Shown in pieces: positions 12,301 to 20,663 of a stretch of 61,494 nucleotides of DNA. A program made the translations under genes and the position numbers. The notes under the pieces are model-generated. The model saw only the letters and a program-made list of their open reading frames with translations. It made no database searches and was not told the DNA's origin. Source of the stretch: a virus; the IMG/VR virus record IMGVR_UViG_3300030099_003489, positions 1-61,494 of that record. One strand, given 5' to 3'. The first letter of the stretch is position 1. Each line of letters opens with the position of its first letter.

Positions 12301-13485
12301 ACTACCTAAATTTAGAATTGTATCATTAAATCTACTCTGAGTTCTAAACACTACATTAGTACAAGTCTTTCCTACTTTGTTAACTTGATTTCCAGAAAAA
12401 GGATTGATGGTTTGTCTAGCAAAATCAAGAAAAAATCTGTAGTCTGAACCACTAGTGTATTTTTGTTTTATATTTCCTAGAAGACTTCCATCTACATTGC
12501 TCCACAGTGATTGTCCTTCAACTAACTTTTCCCAATTAGTTTGTGATAATTGATAGTACTTGCTTGTGCTACCTGCTTCAAATTGTGCAAGTGTTCCAAC
12601 TATATCTGTGATACTAGTAGTGGTGTTTTCCCACCATCTCAAGTGAGTAGCGTTGTACTTGGTCATGTAATCTAATTGATTTTTCTCATCCAGTCTATCA
12701 TTATAGAAATACCAAGTAGGCAAACTACAAATATTTACTCTATCGTATTTAGGTGTAGTAGCACTAGTATCTCCTCTCAATCCATAACTAACAGCAACGA
12801 CACTTGTATCTGTTTTTGCTGGACCCTTGTATATCTCAAATTTGGTGTTCTTTGGTATGGCTGTAGGATATGATGGGCTAAATTCCAATCCATCTCCAAA
12901 TGTATCAAATGTGGTTATTCTAGTTATTTTAGCAAAGTGTGGTCTAACTTTATCATTACCTGCTTCAACTATCTGTGGATTAATTAGAATAAAATAATCA
13001 TAGTTTTCAACGTCTAGTCCTATCTCATCACTGTTAGGATAATTGCTAGTTGAATATATTAATCTTCTATTTGTCTCACTATTTGTTGTTGATATCTCTG
13101 AATCCATGACTTTTATTTTAAAGGCAGGAGTTTCTTCATTACAATTCGCATAACTTGCTAGGTTTTCGTTAGTAGGTAGAATTCTATTTCCTATCCTATC
13201 TGTTCCATCATTTGATATTGAGATAGCCCTAGAAGTATTTCTGATTTCCATAAAGTTAGCAGAATTTTTTAGAACGTCATGTCCTGTTTGATTATGTTGT
13301 ATGTTATTTTCATACTTTAGATTATTTTGAACAAAAGTAGGATTGACAGAGACACTAGTGTACGCTTTACTTTCATGAGCCGTGTGACTATCATAATCAT
13401 ATGTGCTTCCATCTACTATGATATCTTCATGTATACCTGAATTTAAAGGAAAAATTACTCGTCCAAAGTTTTCTTGCGTACCCAT
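6385..13485 (-). CDS. Giant tail tip / hub protein (Tal- or gpJ-like position)
   Basis: About 2,366 residues. I chose the ATG of MGTQENFGRVIF because GAGGGTTGA lies just upstream and contains the stop of the preceding gene; the frame itself opens two codons earlier. The last 250 residues look like the conserved part of siphovirus tip proteins: a run of L-x-x-H-N-K-K-H-R-K-I-T-I-K-V followed by LEAGDIVRLNFP, resembling the beta-barrel in hub proteins that defines a domain boundary and exit path. The middle (about residues 250-2,000) is long, rich in N, T, S, Y and D and mostly beta, suggesting carbohydrate-binding or adhesin modules. There is no clear peptidase or lysozyme motif. Its size is far above a typical hub (500-1,200 residues), so it probably combines hub and side-fibre functions. 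Hub role is inferred from order and the C-terminal part. Confidence 0.65.
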   Translation of the reverse strand: MGTQENFGRVIFPLNSGIHEDIIVDGSTYDYDSHTAHESKAYTSVSVNPTFVQNNLKYENNIQHNQTGHDVLKNSANFMEIRNTSRAISISNDGTDRIGNRILPTNENLASYANCNEETPAFKIKVMDSEISTTNSETNRRLIYSTSNYPNSDEIGLDVENYDYFILINPQIVEAGNDKVRPHFAKITRITTFDTFGDGLEFSPSYPTAIPKNTKFEIYKGPAKTDTSVVAVSYGLRGDTSATTPKYDRVNICSLPTWYFYNDRLDEKNQLDYMTKYNATHLRWWENTTTSITDIVGTLAQFEAGSTSKYYQLSQTNWEKLVEGQSLWSNVDGSLLGNIKQKYTSGSDYRFFLDFARQTINPFSGNQVNKVGKTCTNVVFRTQSRFNDTILNLGSDKLDAVLVDTNKTDDYEITDAHKWNTSFPRMHRHTGNLISDTSNSLDGNLTGPAKYITFEKGDFKNNKLPLMQSANVNSPRNKMSQLASFSMLDSSGLAHLKVKEEDRLLVQRNIYNSNMKYYPVEGKASSVTGTADNIEMKEISKEFDLRHKLSTDDIIEVDGYLYVVHTVFAQSGGTQKIKVKDSKLKSATTWSGSSNVHSISQKTLFVPPYTGVLNYDLVSDTEIDYTTDRITIDGVTIDKNNAKLNDARLVFVTNTSHNNLLDITDKNNKFAKIQDTTRTFYQRSNESKDRFYYYSGGYAISDTAFDGIIENANSKTEMGMTTYSINGRDETSKLISQTINKNTAVLSDIHHSSHDPIVNNVTELSVGTISVNGSVLTYGGTTSGITLKPFGILLNHDGKYVGEIKSFTTSPKEITLFRPPQVTFNNSGVNLKYYHPYTYLSTDTTHTTYITGTKALGSNPNITDGIADLSVSGRGLVFDGGVRLISPDSANAYYTNSTFTTDKLVGTSNTGGVLKDKTLGYDITSPKNIDANDSNFAIKIGNENGVSVTHNSVGTVKQETFDVVTINEKIEGGTTISVAPTFPVVMGRVASNSSDTRGNCSLYFVNANLNTGGFVHKLGVGNSYNDHIDGNCIRYWDFQKINPGTINRKYDSIYNFGVSPQKIQGYAVGYGVRADGSTISVTSSNTNRPINGSNTLDGWNYLGNFYGPYDSSTTPDTPNLIKSYYPNALNTGDPFEYDIDYEAFEQIDSRTDYYDWFGIGDLLPASNNRNNNLGYHTLNYEDFSMLLESDEDEVGDTVIHEEYVGTTRQTAKSENNFESVSISSATQTTNQISRFGVIRLVEATFDWHFNPVDLENTLASESIPTIPYFDYVMFENPDQLTGKTIQLRETDGANVNVSSTNITTQTLGDMFYTTDYMGSNPFREHTTLTGSPDQINGFIAVKESGSSGSFNTDSGNNNLIDASTLSGTGHTEIYNDIWQFDGYDDGGTIKYYGVQPFYVYTNQSFLLDKISKPSSSTNHMTVNRSNRRHDFRFTDVYITRPFTHTGIFEFANLEDNGEAFSAHNIILPLIVGELSDDSTYENKEISPFHHPDNWANQNTNWLHTSRVINALVGAKFGADSGTTISHQDKYGLGYGTYPFAHPYEGCIGVFKDVKVAMTDNTIDPGTIEITSAPLALDTNANYVDYVAEATNANLDQHDRNVQVAEYDANNTVAMIGTRTESHFLSEKKAISTDTQENHHTEFASDAANEGLVVSAQMAIKPVFQLKAATSGGSNYVVGATDTSLAFPNGTNTSIGDTMVFTLNNSSKHTFLSFLPNLTGYYLVSESKANGGDLRNSTRIDAPRAITRITSHTVSTAPTISNHETHTIKIDVPLRPIFSSTHKFRLMRPSEVTFNGEENSIRFNVMEPVSRFTRSSFLTGESGADTDSVSGAVHHYRESLYQMFLLLDVDGVPQTENTLTNDGYTTQSGHMNYDNSTIDVREPTQAAHKFKRTGTTLVQKTMNVTDGLNSSVKNITFTDFFPLDRDSSTAFDTSINFTKIPGLGMKFDGQLFGNGVVSFGEVFDIALSRRPKLKNIKKCHIGTGFTVASNVNDEIENLVKGVGLEYDDLRSFITPTGNIVSSATSNTVVCSATPEDISAGDVLYTHDGHLVGEIQGISSQTITFTTNLKFTPIQHDELIKINKKTYVSALKFDDVNLFTAINALAVKNGLDYNIRNGKFSARNIEDTSSLRKYALSYAESDRLISVENNTSLFDTANKAVIIGDRIKYELERSTNTQTRVIQEVDPTIKTKTDAEIRAVELLKLHNKKHRKITIKVHKQGLELLEAGDIVRLNFPNHDIPNDDYIVFEITNVLTGVLTMTVGTFDKSIAERLSELNTKQSDGFSSLFQKDSMKISAGKHLSDAINIKNVRLSYVVTGSSNALSYNSNMGFDDLVGFTEEVGFEHSTVTKKSYGDKFYEQDDYGGTVE

Positions 13486-13487
13486 GT

Positions 13488-16247
13488 TCAACCCTCAAAT
13501 TTGTAATAAAAAAGAATGTCACTATAACTTGGTGAAAGCGTCTTCAATGTTGTAGTGGGTATCTTGTTCTTAGTCATTGCAATTTCATATATCTCACCAA
13601 AGAATTGTTCCGCGTTAGAAGAACCCCTACCTATTTGACAATCACTAGCATCTAATTGCCATGTCGTTAATGTATGAGATTCCTTGACTAGTAGTTCATT
13701 ATCCATCCACAGTTCTATACTACCATTCTTGTGGTAAACTAGGCATATTTTATACATGTCCTCTAAGTAAAATGCTTCCTTTAGGTGGTCGGTGTATATT
13801 GTAGATGTAATATTAGTTGCAGGTGTATCTGTTAGAGCAATAGTAGTACCAGATACACTAGAAACGGTTCCAATCAATTTAGAAGAAGAATCGTATATCT
13901 TGTTTCCCTTTCCTATCTCTGAGGCTTCTCCTGAAGATACCTCTATGTCGTTGTTATTTGTTGCTGAGAAGTTACTAACTGAGGCTCCAGAACTTATTCC
14001 CGCTAAAGACATAACTGCACTACCCATAGCGGGTACATTTAATTTACAAGTCAAAACATTGCTAGAATCAGTTGTTATTATTGTGCCATTATGTCCATTA
14101 GTGCTATCTATTGCGACTTCTAGGTTTGCCGTTGTAGTATTGTTATCAGTCTCTCTCTTGAAATAGACATAACCATTTCCTGATGTTCCGTTTGCTCTTG
14201 TTGTGTCTGCTTTGTACTTCCTCAAAGTACCTTGTGAATCTGTTATTGAGATGTAAGCATCTGGTGTAGCACCATTGCTAAAATCAGTATCAGCGATGTT
14301 GGCTAAATTGTTTTGATTTATGCTAGTATTTCCGGCGGTTCCAGCAATATTTTGTGTTAGAGTTAATGTTCCTGATGAATTACTTACAAGTATGCTTCCA
14401 TTATGCCCATTAGCGTGTTCTATGGCCGTTTCTAGGTTAGCGGCAGTAGCAGTAGCATCTGCTCCTACTTGAAAGGCTACAGCCCCTGAAACAGACCCTA
14501 TTGTTTGAGTAGTAGCAGTAGCGATAGCATCTCCATTTGCTACAGGAACATACTTCTTTGTAACCGCAGAACCTGCCGCATCGGTCAACTCAATGAATGG
14601 AGTGTTTGTCTGATTGGCTTCATTCGTTCCTCCTGTAAAGTTACTACCAGAAATAGTAGCAACACTATCAGCAGTATTTGTTTTTGCTAGAGTTGCACTA
14701 TTGCCAGCAGTTCCTGTCAAATCATGGGTTAGCGTAATTACATTGTTAACTCTAGTTGCAGTAATTGTAGAACCATGCCCATTACCTGCATTTATTGCAG
14801 ATGTTAATGCCGCCGCCGCATTATTGTTATTACCACCCGAAGCCCATCTAAAATATCTTACAGAAACCGTACTTCCATCATCTAAGGTTCTAGTTCCTGT
14901 AGATGCAGTTGCTTGATTCGTGTTATCATGTGAAGGAAAGTAATTGCGAGTGTTTCCTGCACTATCTGTAATTGTAATATAATTGATGTTAGAATCAGCA
15001 GTATGCCCTGTAGTTTCACCCTGAATTAATTCATTTGCTCCACCACTTATCTGAACTCTAGTTATTTGGTTTGGTAAGCCGCTTCCTAGTGTAATATCAC
15101 CGTCTGCTCCTTTTCTGTTGGGCGCAGAACCAAATATGGCTCCAGTAAAACTAACAGTATTCGTAGGTGGAGATAGACTTGTATCAAATGGGTCTGCGCC
15201 AGCAGAAGCAGTACCTTTCCAACCATTGTCATATGCATTTATCGCATTTGCTAGATTAGTTACTAAGACCGATACATCAGTTGACCTTGTGTATGCTCTT
15301 GCACCTGCGGGCCAACTACCTCCTGTTAATGCGGCTCCATTCGTTGCTCCATCTACTGCAAACCACTTTGTCACAACTGAGCCATCTTCATTTGTTATCT
15401 GTATAAATTCAGTAGTATCAGTATGTGTAGCAGAATCAGGAATGGCTCCAAATTTGATGTGACCTCCTGTGCTTCCTGCCGGAAAAACATCGGTCTTGAA
15501 ATTAGCCTGACCTGCTATGGTTATCGTAGAAGTTGCTTGAATAGGAGAAACATAGTGAGTTGGTGTTCCACTGACCACTATTTGTCCAGTAGCCTTAACA
15601 TCTACGGGAAGATTATTGAAGTTACTTATTGTTATAGTTCCTTGCGGATTGCTACCTGTAGCACTAGTGGATACTCTTTGGTAAGATGTGCTTGCTATGT
15701 CATAATATGCAGAGGAATCATAGTAATTTCGTAGTGTTCCCACTGGCTTAATTACAGTATCAGATTGTATTATCTTTGTGACACCACCAGAAGTAACCTC
15801 TGCTACTATCTTGTATTCTGCGGGTTGGTTGTAAGAACTGCTAGTCGTGTTTTGTAAGTATAACTTTAGGTTGGTGTTGTGAAACAACATTAGTTTGTGA
15901 GTCAAATAAGCCGCAGATGTGCCTTCGCCTAGATATCCTACGCTTTCATATGTACTACTTCTATCGGATAGGGTATCGTTCGGATATGGTGGAGTCTTAG
16001 TAGAATCTAGAATGCCGTGCCTACCCGCAGTACCGCTTCCTATACCATTTACATCATATGGAGTAATTAGGGCTTCTAATGTAAATGTGTCTTTATGTGC
16101 CCATAGTGGTCTTAATCTCGCACTAGCGGCACTAGTGCTACTATCGCTACCTACAGTAACAGGTTCATCATGATTAATATTCAAGTAGCCCTTACACAAC
16201 AGGGGAAAAACCAATTTGTATGGTTTACCAACATATGCACTAACCAT
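13488..16247 (-). CDS. Tail adhesin with a LamG-like fold split by tandem repeats
   Basis: 919 residues, starting at MVSAYVGKPYK; GGGTGA upstream contains the previous stop. Residues about 45-130 (TFTLEALITPYDVNG...) and the last 95 (YKICLVYHKNGSIELWMDN ... DILFYYKFEG) look like the two halves of a concanavalin/LamG beta-sandwich. Between them is an insertion of about 600 residues with at least four repeats of the pattern [FY]-I-x-[IL]-T-[DN]-x-x-G-x-x-x-[KR]-x-[YF], each followed by an A-I-x-x-x-N-G-H-x-G segment. The fold suggests glycan recognition at the tail tip, and the repeats probably extend it outward. It sits between the hub and a small tail protein. Family recognition is by pattern only. 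Confidence 0.6.
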   Translation of the reverse strand: MVSAYVGKPYKLVFPLLCKGYLNINHDEPVTVGSDSSTSAASARLRPLWAHKDTFTLEALITPYDVNGIGSGTAGRHGILDSTKTPPYPNDTLSDRSSTYESVGYLGEGTSAAYLTHKLMLFHNTNLKLYLQNTTSSSYNQPAEYKIVAEVTSGGVTKIIQSDTVIKPVGTLRNYYDSSAYYDIASTSYQRVSTSATGSNPQGTITISNFNNLPVDVKATGQIVVSGTPTHYVSPIQATSTITIAGQANFKTDVFPAGSTGGHIKFGAIPDSATHTDTTEFIQITNEDGSVVTKWFAVDGATNGAALTGGSWPAGARAYTRSTDVSVLVTNLANAINAYDNGWKGTASAGADPFDTSLSPPTNTVSFTGAIFGSAPNRKGADGDITLGSGLPNQITRVQISGGANELIQGETTGHTADSNINYITITDSAGNTRNYFPSHDNTNQATASTGTRTLDDGSTVSVRYFRWASGGNNNNAAAALTSAINAGNGHGSTITATRVNNVITLTHDLTGTAGNSATLAKTNTADSVATISGSNFTGGTNEANQTNTPFIELTDAAGSAVTKKYVPVANGDAIATATTQTIGSVSGAVAFQVGADATATAANLETAIEHANGHNGSILVSNSSGTLTLTQNIAGTAGNTSINQNNLANIADTDFSNGATPDAYISITDSQGTLRKYKADTTRANGTSGNGYVYFKRETDNNTTTANLEVAIDSTNGHNGTIITTDSSNVLTCKLNVPAMGSAVMSLAGISSGASVSNFSATNNNDIEVSSGEASEIGKGNKIYDSSSKLIGTVSSVSGTTIALTDTPATNITSTIYTDHLKEAFYLEDMYKICLVYHKNGSIELWMDNELLVKESHTLTTWQLDASDCQIGRGSSNAEQFFGEIYEIAMTKNKIPTTTLKTLSPSYSDILFYYKFEG

Positions 16248-16249
16248 GT

Positions 16250-16960
16250 TCACCCATCCAAGAAATTGTCTGACAACACAACGGCCTCTTCAAATTCTAG
16301 ACTGAAACTAACATTAGGAAACTCAGCACCAGAAATATTAGTGCTAAATGAACGTATAAAACCAGTTAATCCTACAGTTCCGTCTATTGTTTCATCAGAC
16401 TCATTTACTGTAAATGGTGTGAAGAATTTTGCATTTGCACCAAGAGATGCAAAGTCGTTGTCATATCCCCTATTCTTGAAAGTAAATGGAATCAATGGCA
16501 ATACCTCTATGTCATCGTTCTCAGCAGTACCATTATGATAGGCAAAGTTCTCATCTACCCTACTAGGAATCAGAACAATTAATCTGTTTAGGTTCTGGTC
16601 ATCTTGAAACGTACTTGAATCTACATAGGAATGTATGAGTTGCGCCATTTCATATGCAGTTAACCTTACGTTATCCTTTAGGCTATTAGCATCCTTCTGC
16701 TTTGATATTCTTTGGTCCATCAGCATCCCACTTAGACTCAGGTTCTTTCCTGCTTGACCTACATCGAAAGCGAGGTTGAGAGACTCACCTCTAACTGCAC
16801 CAGAGAATGGAACACCTGCGTTTATCACAAGTTTAGATGTGGAGATACTGATGTTATCCACAAATAGAGGAATACGGTTAACGTGACCGCTTCCTATGTC
16901 ATTTCTTCTACCTAGTTCCAAGAAACACTTGAAGTTCTGACCCTTGAAACCCTGTGACAT
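16250..16960 (-). CDS. Distal tail-like protein
   Basis: 236 residues directly downstream of the tape measure gene (TAATG overlap), the usual place for the distal tail (Dit) or an equivalent tip-adaptor protein. The sequence is beta-rich (RIPLFVDNISISTSKLVIN; NVSFSLEFEEAVVLSDNF) with no transmembrane segment or coiled coil. A Dit-like ring would join tail tube and hub. I do not see a diagnostic motif, so this is a positional call; a baseplate spike or tube initiator would also fit. Confidence 0.5.
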   Translation of the reverse strand: MSQGFKGQNFKCFLELGRRNDIGSGHVNRIPLFVDNISISTSKLVINAGVPFSGAVRGESLNLAFDVGQAGKNLSLSGMLMDQRISKQKDANSLKDNVRLTAYEMAQLIHSYVDSSTFQDDQNLNRLIVLIPSRVDENFAYHNGTAENDDIEVLPLIPFTFKNRGYDNDFASLGANAKFFTPFTVNESDETIDGTVGLTGFIRSFSTNISGAEFPNVSFSLEFEEAVVLSDNFLDG

Positions 16961-18375
16961 TATGCAAACCTCACAGTTGAACTACTTGTTCTGTTGACCT
17001 GAGTGTTGATTTCCCTTGCGACCTTGTTTGCTATGTCTCGTATTTCCATGTCTGATGCTCCAACTCTTCCTGTTACATTCACATTGATGACAGTTCCACC
17101 CATTCCTCTACTAGCAAAGTTAGAATGAACTCTAGCCCCTCTTGGTAATGATACTAGTTCTGGTCCACCCTCACCGACTATTGCCATACCAGAATTTGCC
17201 ATTACTCCGCCACTAGCAAATGTGTTCATATTCTGTCCTGCGGCCATCCTTTGCAAGAAGTGATTTCCTTGAGAGGCTCTTATTCCTCCATAAATAAGAC
17301 TCCCTTGTGCTATTTTATCCAATTGGTTCAGCCTCTTCTTAACACCGGATGATTTTTCTCCTAGATATTTGTCTATGGCTAGTCCAATGTCCTCGGCTAA
17401 TCCACCACTTACAACATAATCCTTTAACTCTACAAATTTCTCAAGGGCAAATTGTCCAACTACCTTTAGTAGTGCCATTATTCCTTCTCCTATAGGTACG
17501 AGAACTTTAGTGAGGTAGATTTTAAGTGCTTCTATTGGTTTTCCTTCAAAGATAGCAATCATCAACTCCTTTACTCCGCCTAGAATAGTAATTATCCTAT
17601 CTCTAGCATTAGCAAACTTCTGTCTTTGCTCTGGTGTTAGATTACGTACATATCCTACACCCCAACGTAGGATTTTGAACAGTAATGGAGCCAGTAGAAT
17701 AAGCAAGCCGAAACCGAATAATAACTTACCAAACACCATTAATCCTTTGAACAAGAAACTCGGTAACGCTTTGAAGGCTTTTTTGATATTGTCAAATTGT
17801 CTAGCAATCTTACCCATAAACCCCTGTTCTTTGTATTTTTCTTCTTTGACGTATGCTTCTATTTGAGCATCTAATTGGTCTTGTTGTATCTTAATCATGT
17901 CATCAAATTGTTTCTTGGTTGCCTCCATTGCAGATAAACCACCTAGAGATGCACCGCCTTGTTTCAAACGTTGATTGAGGGCTAATCTATCCTGAAATTC
18001 CTTTCCTTCCATTATTTCTAATGCGGCTTTCTTTTCTTCTAATCCCGTTAAGGCAGAACCATCTCTTTTGAACAGGCCCGTTTCTGGTATTTTCTTTGAT
18101 ATTTTAACAAAGTCTTCTGAGGCTTTTGTTAATTCTTTTTGTCTGTCTAATGCTCTTTTTTGAGTATCATACATCAAGATAAAACCATCATTTATTCCCT
18201 TCAATTTGTTTGATATTTTCCAAAAAGGACTACCTACGAACAATCTGTTCATCATAATCCAAGTACGGCTTTTTGCAATCTGCTTGTTAAACGAAAATGT
18301 TAGTTTATCAGTAGAACCTGCTAAGGCTTCGTTAGCCGCCGCCATGTTGTAGATTTCTTTTGTCTCATCCGCCAC
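16960..18375 (-). CDS. Tail tape measure protein
   Basis: 471 residues with a GTG start; GGAGGGT lies six bases upstream and it overlaps the chaperone gene by 11 bases. The N-terminal half is helical and charged. Residues about 207-237 are a strong hydrophobic stretch (LLFGFGLLILLAPLLF), with a weaker one near 255-310, as expected for a protein that enters the host membrane. The C-terminus contains ASGGVMANSGMAIVGEGGPE followed by LVSLPRGARVHSN, a hallmark of tape measure proteins. It sets tail length and is ejected ahead of the DNA. At 471 residues it is short; by the usual rule of about 1.5 angstroms per residue the tail would be about 70 nm. No lytic domain is seen. Confidence 0.88.
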   Translation of the reverse strand: MADETKEIYNMAAANEALAGSTDKLTFSFNKQIAKSRTWIMMNRLFVGSPFWKISNKLKGINDGFILMYDTQKRALDRQKELTKASEDFVKISKKIPETGLFKRDGSALTGLEEKKAALEIMEGKEFQDRLALNQRLKQGGASLGGLSAMEATKKQFDDMIKIQQDQLDAQIEAYVKEEKYKEQGFMGKIARQFDNIKKAFKALPSFLFKGLMVFGKLLFGFGLLILLAPLLFKILRWGVGYVRNLTPEQRQKFANARDRIITILGGVKELMIAIFEGKPIEALKIYLTKVLVPIGEGIMALLKVVGQFALEKFVELKDYVVSGGLAEDIGLAIDKYLGEKSSGVKKRLNQLDKIAQGSLIYGGIRASQGNHFLQRMAAGQNMNTFASGGVMANSGMAIVGEGGPELVSLPRGARVHSNFASRGMGGTVINVNVTGRVGASDMEIRDIANKVAREINTQVNRTSSSTVRFA

Positions 18376-18936
18376 TCTTTACCCTCCGTTTGATATTGTC
18401 TAACTCATCTGCTTGCATTTTCTCCGCTTCCCCATGTATGAGTAACATGTCTATCAACAAAGGCAACGGTGTATGTCGCGCTTCATTGGGACTGATGTTG
18501 AATGTTCTACAGTAGGTATACAATAGAATCTGCATACCTACTTTCAAATCAGTCTGTCTGCCTTGTAATCCCTTACGGATTAGTTGGCTTTTTTTGTATC
18601 AGCCTCCATCATCTCACCAAAGGGATTCGGAAGAACTTCCTTCAATTGTGACCCAATATAGGGACTCAATCTCAGCATTTCTATGGGAGACAACGAAGGT
18701 TCTGTTTTCTCAACGAACTCTTCTATCATATAACGATACATTTTATCCATGTTGATGTCAAGTTGTTGATTACCATCAACTTTCATCAAGGTTCCAAGTG
18801 CTTGTTCCACTTGAAGCCATGTGGGTTCCTTCACCCACACTTTCAATATATCGTCTGAATCAGGGCTAACCCTCAATTCATGGCATTCGGTATCACTTTT
18901 GGCAAATAGCCTACTCTTATCTTCTACTACTTTCAT
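18365..18936 (-). CDS. Tail assembly chaperone, -1 frameshift fusion (gpGT-like)
   Basis: This is the extended product of the two chaperone frames. In the first frame the end reads GCT GAT ACA AAA AAA GCC AAC TAA. Slipping back one base on A AAA AAA (plus-strand T run 18589-18595) enters a frame that stays open to 18365, giving a product of about 190 residues. The second part (YTYCRTFNISPNEARHTPLP ... DELDNIKRRVKSGG) has the helical look of lambda T / phage 'GT' domains. As in lambda, the fusion would recruit tail tube subunits to the tape measure gene product, which is encoded immediately downstream. The second frame has only a TTG near its start and no good ribosome site, which favours frameshifting over separate initiation. 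Confidence 0.75.
18580..18936 (-). CDS. Tail assembly chaperone, short form (gpG-like)
   Basis: 118 residues, starting at MKVVEDKSRLFAKSD. I chose this ATG over upstream ones because AAGGTGG lies about eight bases before it; longer alternatives would overlap the tail tube gene. The body is acidic and helical (QVEQALGTLMKVDGNQQ; FVEKTEPSLSPIEMLRLSP), like G-type chaperones, and it lies between tail tube and tape measure as in most tailed phages. The last codons carry the slippery run described in the fusion entry. It acts in the cytoplasm during tail assembly and is absent from mature tails in known systems. Confidence 0.75.
   Translation of the reverse strand: MKVVEDKSRLFAKSDTECHELRVSPDSDDILKVWVKEPTWLQVEQALGTLMKVDGNQQLDINMDKMYRYMIEEFVEKTEPSLSPIEMLRLSPYIGSQLKEVLPNPFGEMMEADTKKAN
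18589..18595 (-). other. Programmed -1 ribosomal frameshift site
   Basis: Seven adenines on the coding strand, phased A AAA AAA G in the chaperone frame, six bases before its TAA stop. The -1 frame is open upstream to this point and downstream for 74 codons. This is the standard arrangement for the conserved tail-chaperone frameshift. I did not find an obvious strong stem just downstream. Confidence 0.72.
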
Positions 18937-19019
18937 GTTTCTTTCCACCTTCATAAAACCAACAAACAAACAATGTTGGTGGAAACTAATGGGTATTCTT
19001 TTGCTTTTTGAATACCCTC

Positions 19020-20663
19020 CTAATAATCTTGATTTATGATTGCCCACATTCCCTTGTACTTGCAAGAATGCAATGTTCTTGCTGATAGTGTTAGATTCAG
19101 TTCTACTGGTCCCTTGTCTTCTGGGAAGGGGAAATCTACTGATTGAGTTATGAAGTCCCTTAGTTCTATCTCTATGAAATCACCATCAGCAATGCCTACG
19201 TTCTCATCTGCTTGTAAGGTGTTGTCAGCATCCGAGTCAAACTCCAAATCCTTGCTGAATTTTAGTATTATCTTGTTGTCTGCACCTAGATGCTCTCCTT
19301 CCTGCCTAAGATAGTTGTAGATTTTCATGTCTGTTACAAGCATCGTGAAATTCAAATCGTAGGTTCTTTGTCCACCAATGTGTGCAGAAACCATGTCCTT
19401 GCTGTAATTTCCAATGTACCTGTGAGCAGTTAGGTTGTTATTGATAGTGAGACTTCCACTCTTTATCTTAGCCCAAGTTTGTCCATAAAGGGTGATTGTG
19501 CCGTCTGAGTAGAAATAAGGCTCTACGTTTCTATCTGGAGACATGGTGGCATTATCCCTGAAATTAGATAGTTTCTCCAGTTCATTCGTCTTACCGTTTC
19601 TAGGTGCGTATCCAGAGGGAACATCAAACAATCTTCTAGACATCAAATCCAGTGAACACTTGAGTTCCTGTCCTTCCTCAAAGTTCATGGTAAAAGTATT
19701 GATTTGACAACCCGTCACTATTCTTGTGAAGATATCTGCATATGGACTAGTATTATCTAGACCTCCTGTGAATCTTTGTGCGGCGGCTATATCCTCTTTC
19801 TCATAACTAACCTCGATTGCAAATGATGGAAGAGTTCCATCGTTTCTTTCGGTAAAGGTGTATAGCATGGCACTTGAACCCTCATCCGTGTCTAACTTCT
19901 CTAAGTCATTGTATGCCTCTAAAGCACCAGTCATTACTCCCTTAGTCCAAGTACTAGGGGCTGGAGGAAATATCTTGTTGCCTTCGATTCTGTATATTCT
20001 AGTGGTATCATGTGCGGGTACGGCAAATCCAGTGTATCCATCAGTAACTGCGGGTAAATCATCATCAGTTGTGTCAATGGATTCAATCCTACCCAATGCA
20101 TAATACAACCAAGCACCATGATTCATCGAGATATCCATTGATACACCTGTAACAGTGGAGCCTTTCTTGTATTGGTATGTGAGATTTCTAGTTCCGCCCA
20201 AAGCCAAGTTCATCTGTGCTATCTCAACTTCAAGTGAAGGAGGGGTGAAACTATTGACTAGACCTAGCCAATTGTCTGAGAGAAGAGAGGAAGTACCGTT
20301 TGTCGGGTTTACTGAGACACAGGGACTACCGTATGCTTCCAATGTAGCAGTTACACTAGTGGCATTGCCTGTATTTTCTCCCAATGCAACCTCTGCATTC
20401 TCATCAAAGGTGAAAGCAGTAGCAGTATTTGACTTAACCATGAAAGACATGGTTTTGCTTGAACCTGTGATTCTAATCATACAACCCTGATACAAATCTG
20501 GTACTAATACGTAGTTGTTAGTAAAATCTGCGTGAGGAGTCAATGTCGCTCCATCCAAATCTGCGTTGTTTCCCAAATATATGCTAGTTTCTGGAATGAA
20601 TGTAGCAGAAGCACCTGCACCCGACCACACCTCATTCTGAATTATACTGTTAGTTGTTGCCAT
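19020..20663 (-). CDS. Major tail tube protein
   Basis: 547 residues, located between the tail terminator and the tail chaperones, which is the standard position. The C-terminal half has the alternating strand pattern of tube proteins (SGSLTINNNLTAHRYIGNY; TYDLNFTMLVTDMKIYNYL; DFPFPEDKGPVELNLTLSAR). At 547 residues it is longer than a bare tube subunit (150-250), so extra surface domains are likely, perhaps in the N-terminal 200 residues. It overlaps the upstream gene as TAATG. It forms the DNA conduit of the tail. Whether the tail is contractile cannot be told; I see no sheath gene in the window, which favours a siphovirus. Confidence 0.75.
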   Translation of the reverse strand: MATTNSIIQNEVWSGAGASATFIPETSIYLGNNADLDGATLTPHADFTNNYVLVPDLYQGCMIRITGSSKTMSFMVKSNTATAFTFDENAEVALGENTGNATSVTATLEAYGSPCVSVNPTNGTSSLLSDNWLGLVNSFTPPSLEVEIAQMNLALGGTRNLTYQYKKGSTVTGVSMDISMNHGAWLYYALGRIESIDTTDDDLPAVTDGYTGFAVPAHDTTRIYRIEGNKIFPPAPSTWTKGVMTGALEAYNDLEKLDTDEGSSAMLYTFTERNDGTLPSFAIEVSYEKEDIAAAQRFTGGLDNTSPYADIFTRIVTGCQINTFTMNFEEGQELKCSLDLMSRRLFDVPSGYAPRNGKTNELEKLSNFRDNATMSPDRNVEPYFYSDGTITLYGQTWAKIKSGSLTINNNLTAHRYIGNYSKDMVSAHIGGQRTYDLNFTMLVTDMKIYNYLRQEGEHLGADNKIILKFSKDLEFDSDADNTLQADENVGIADGDFIEIELRDFITQSVDFPFPEDKGPVELNLTLSARTLHSCKYKGMWAIINQDY

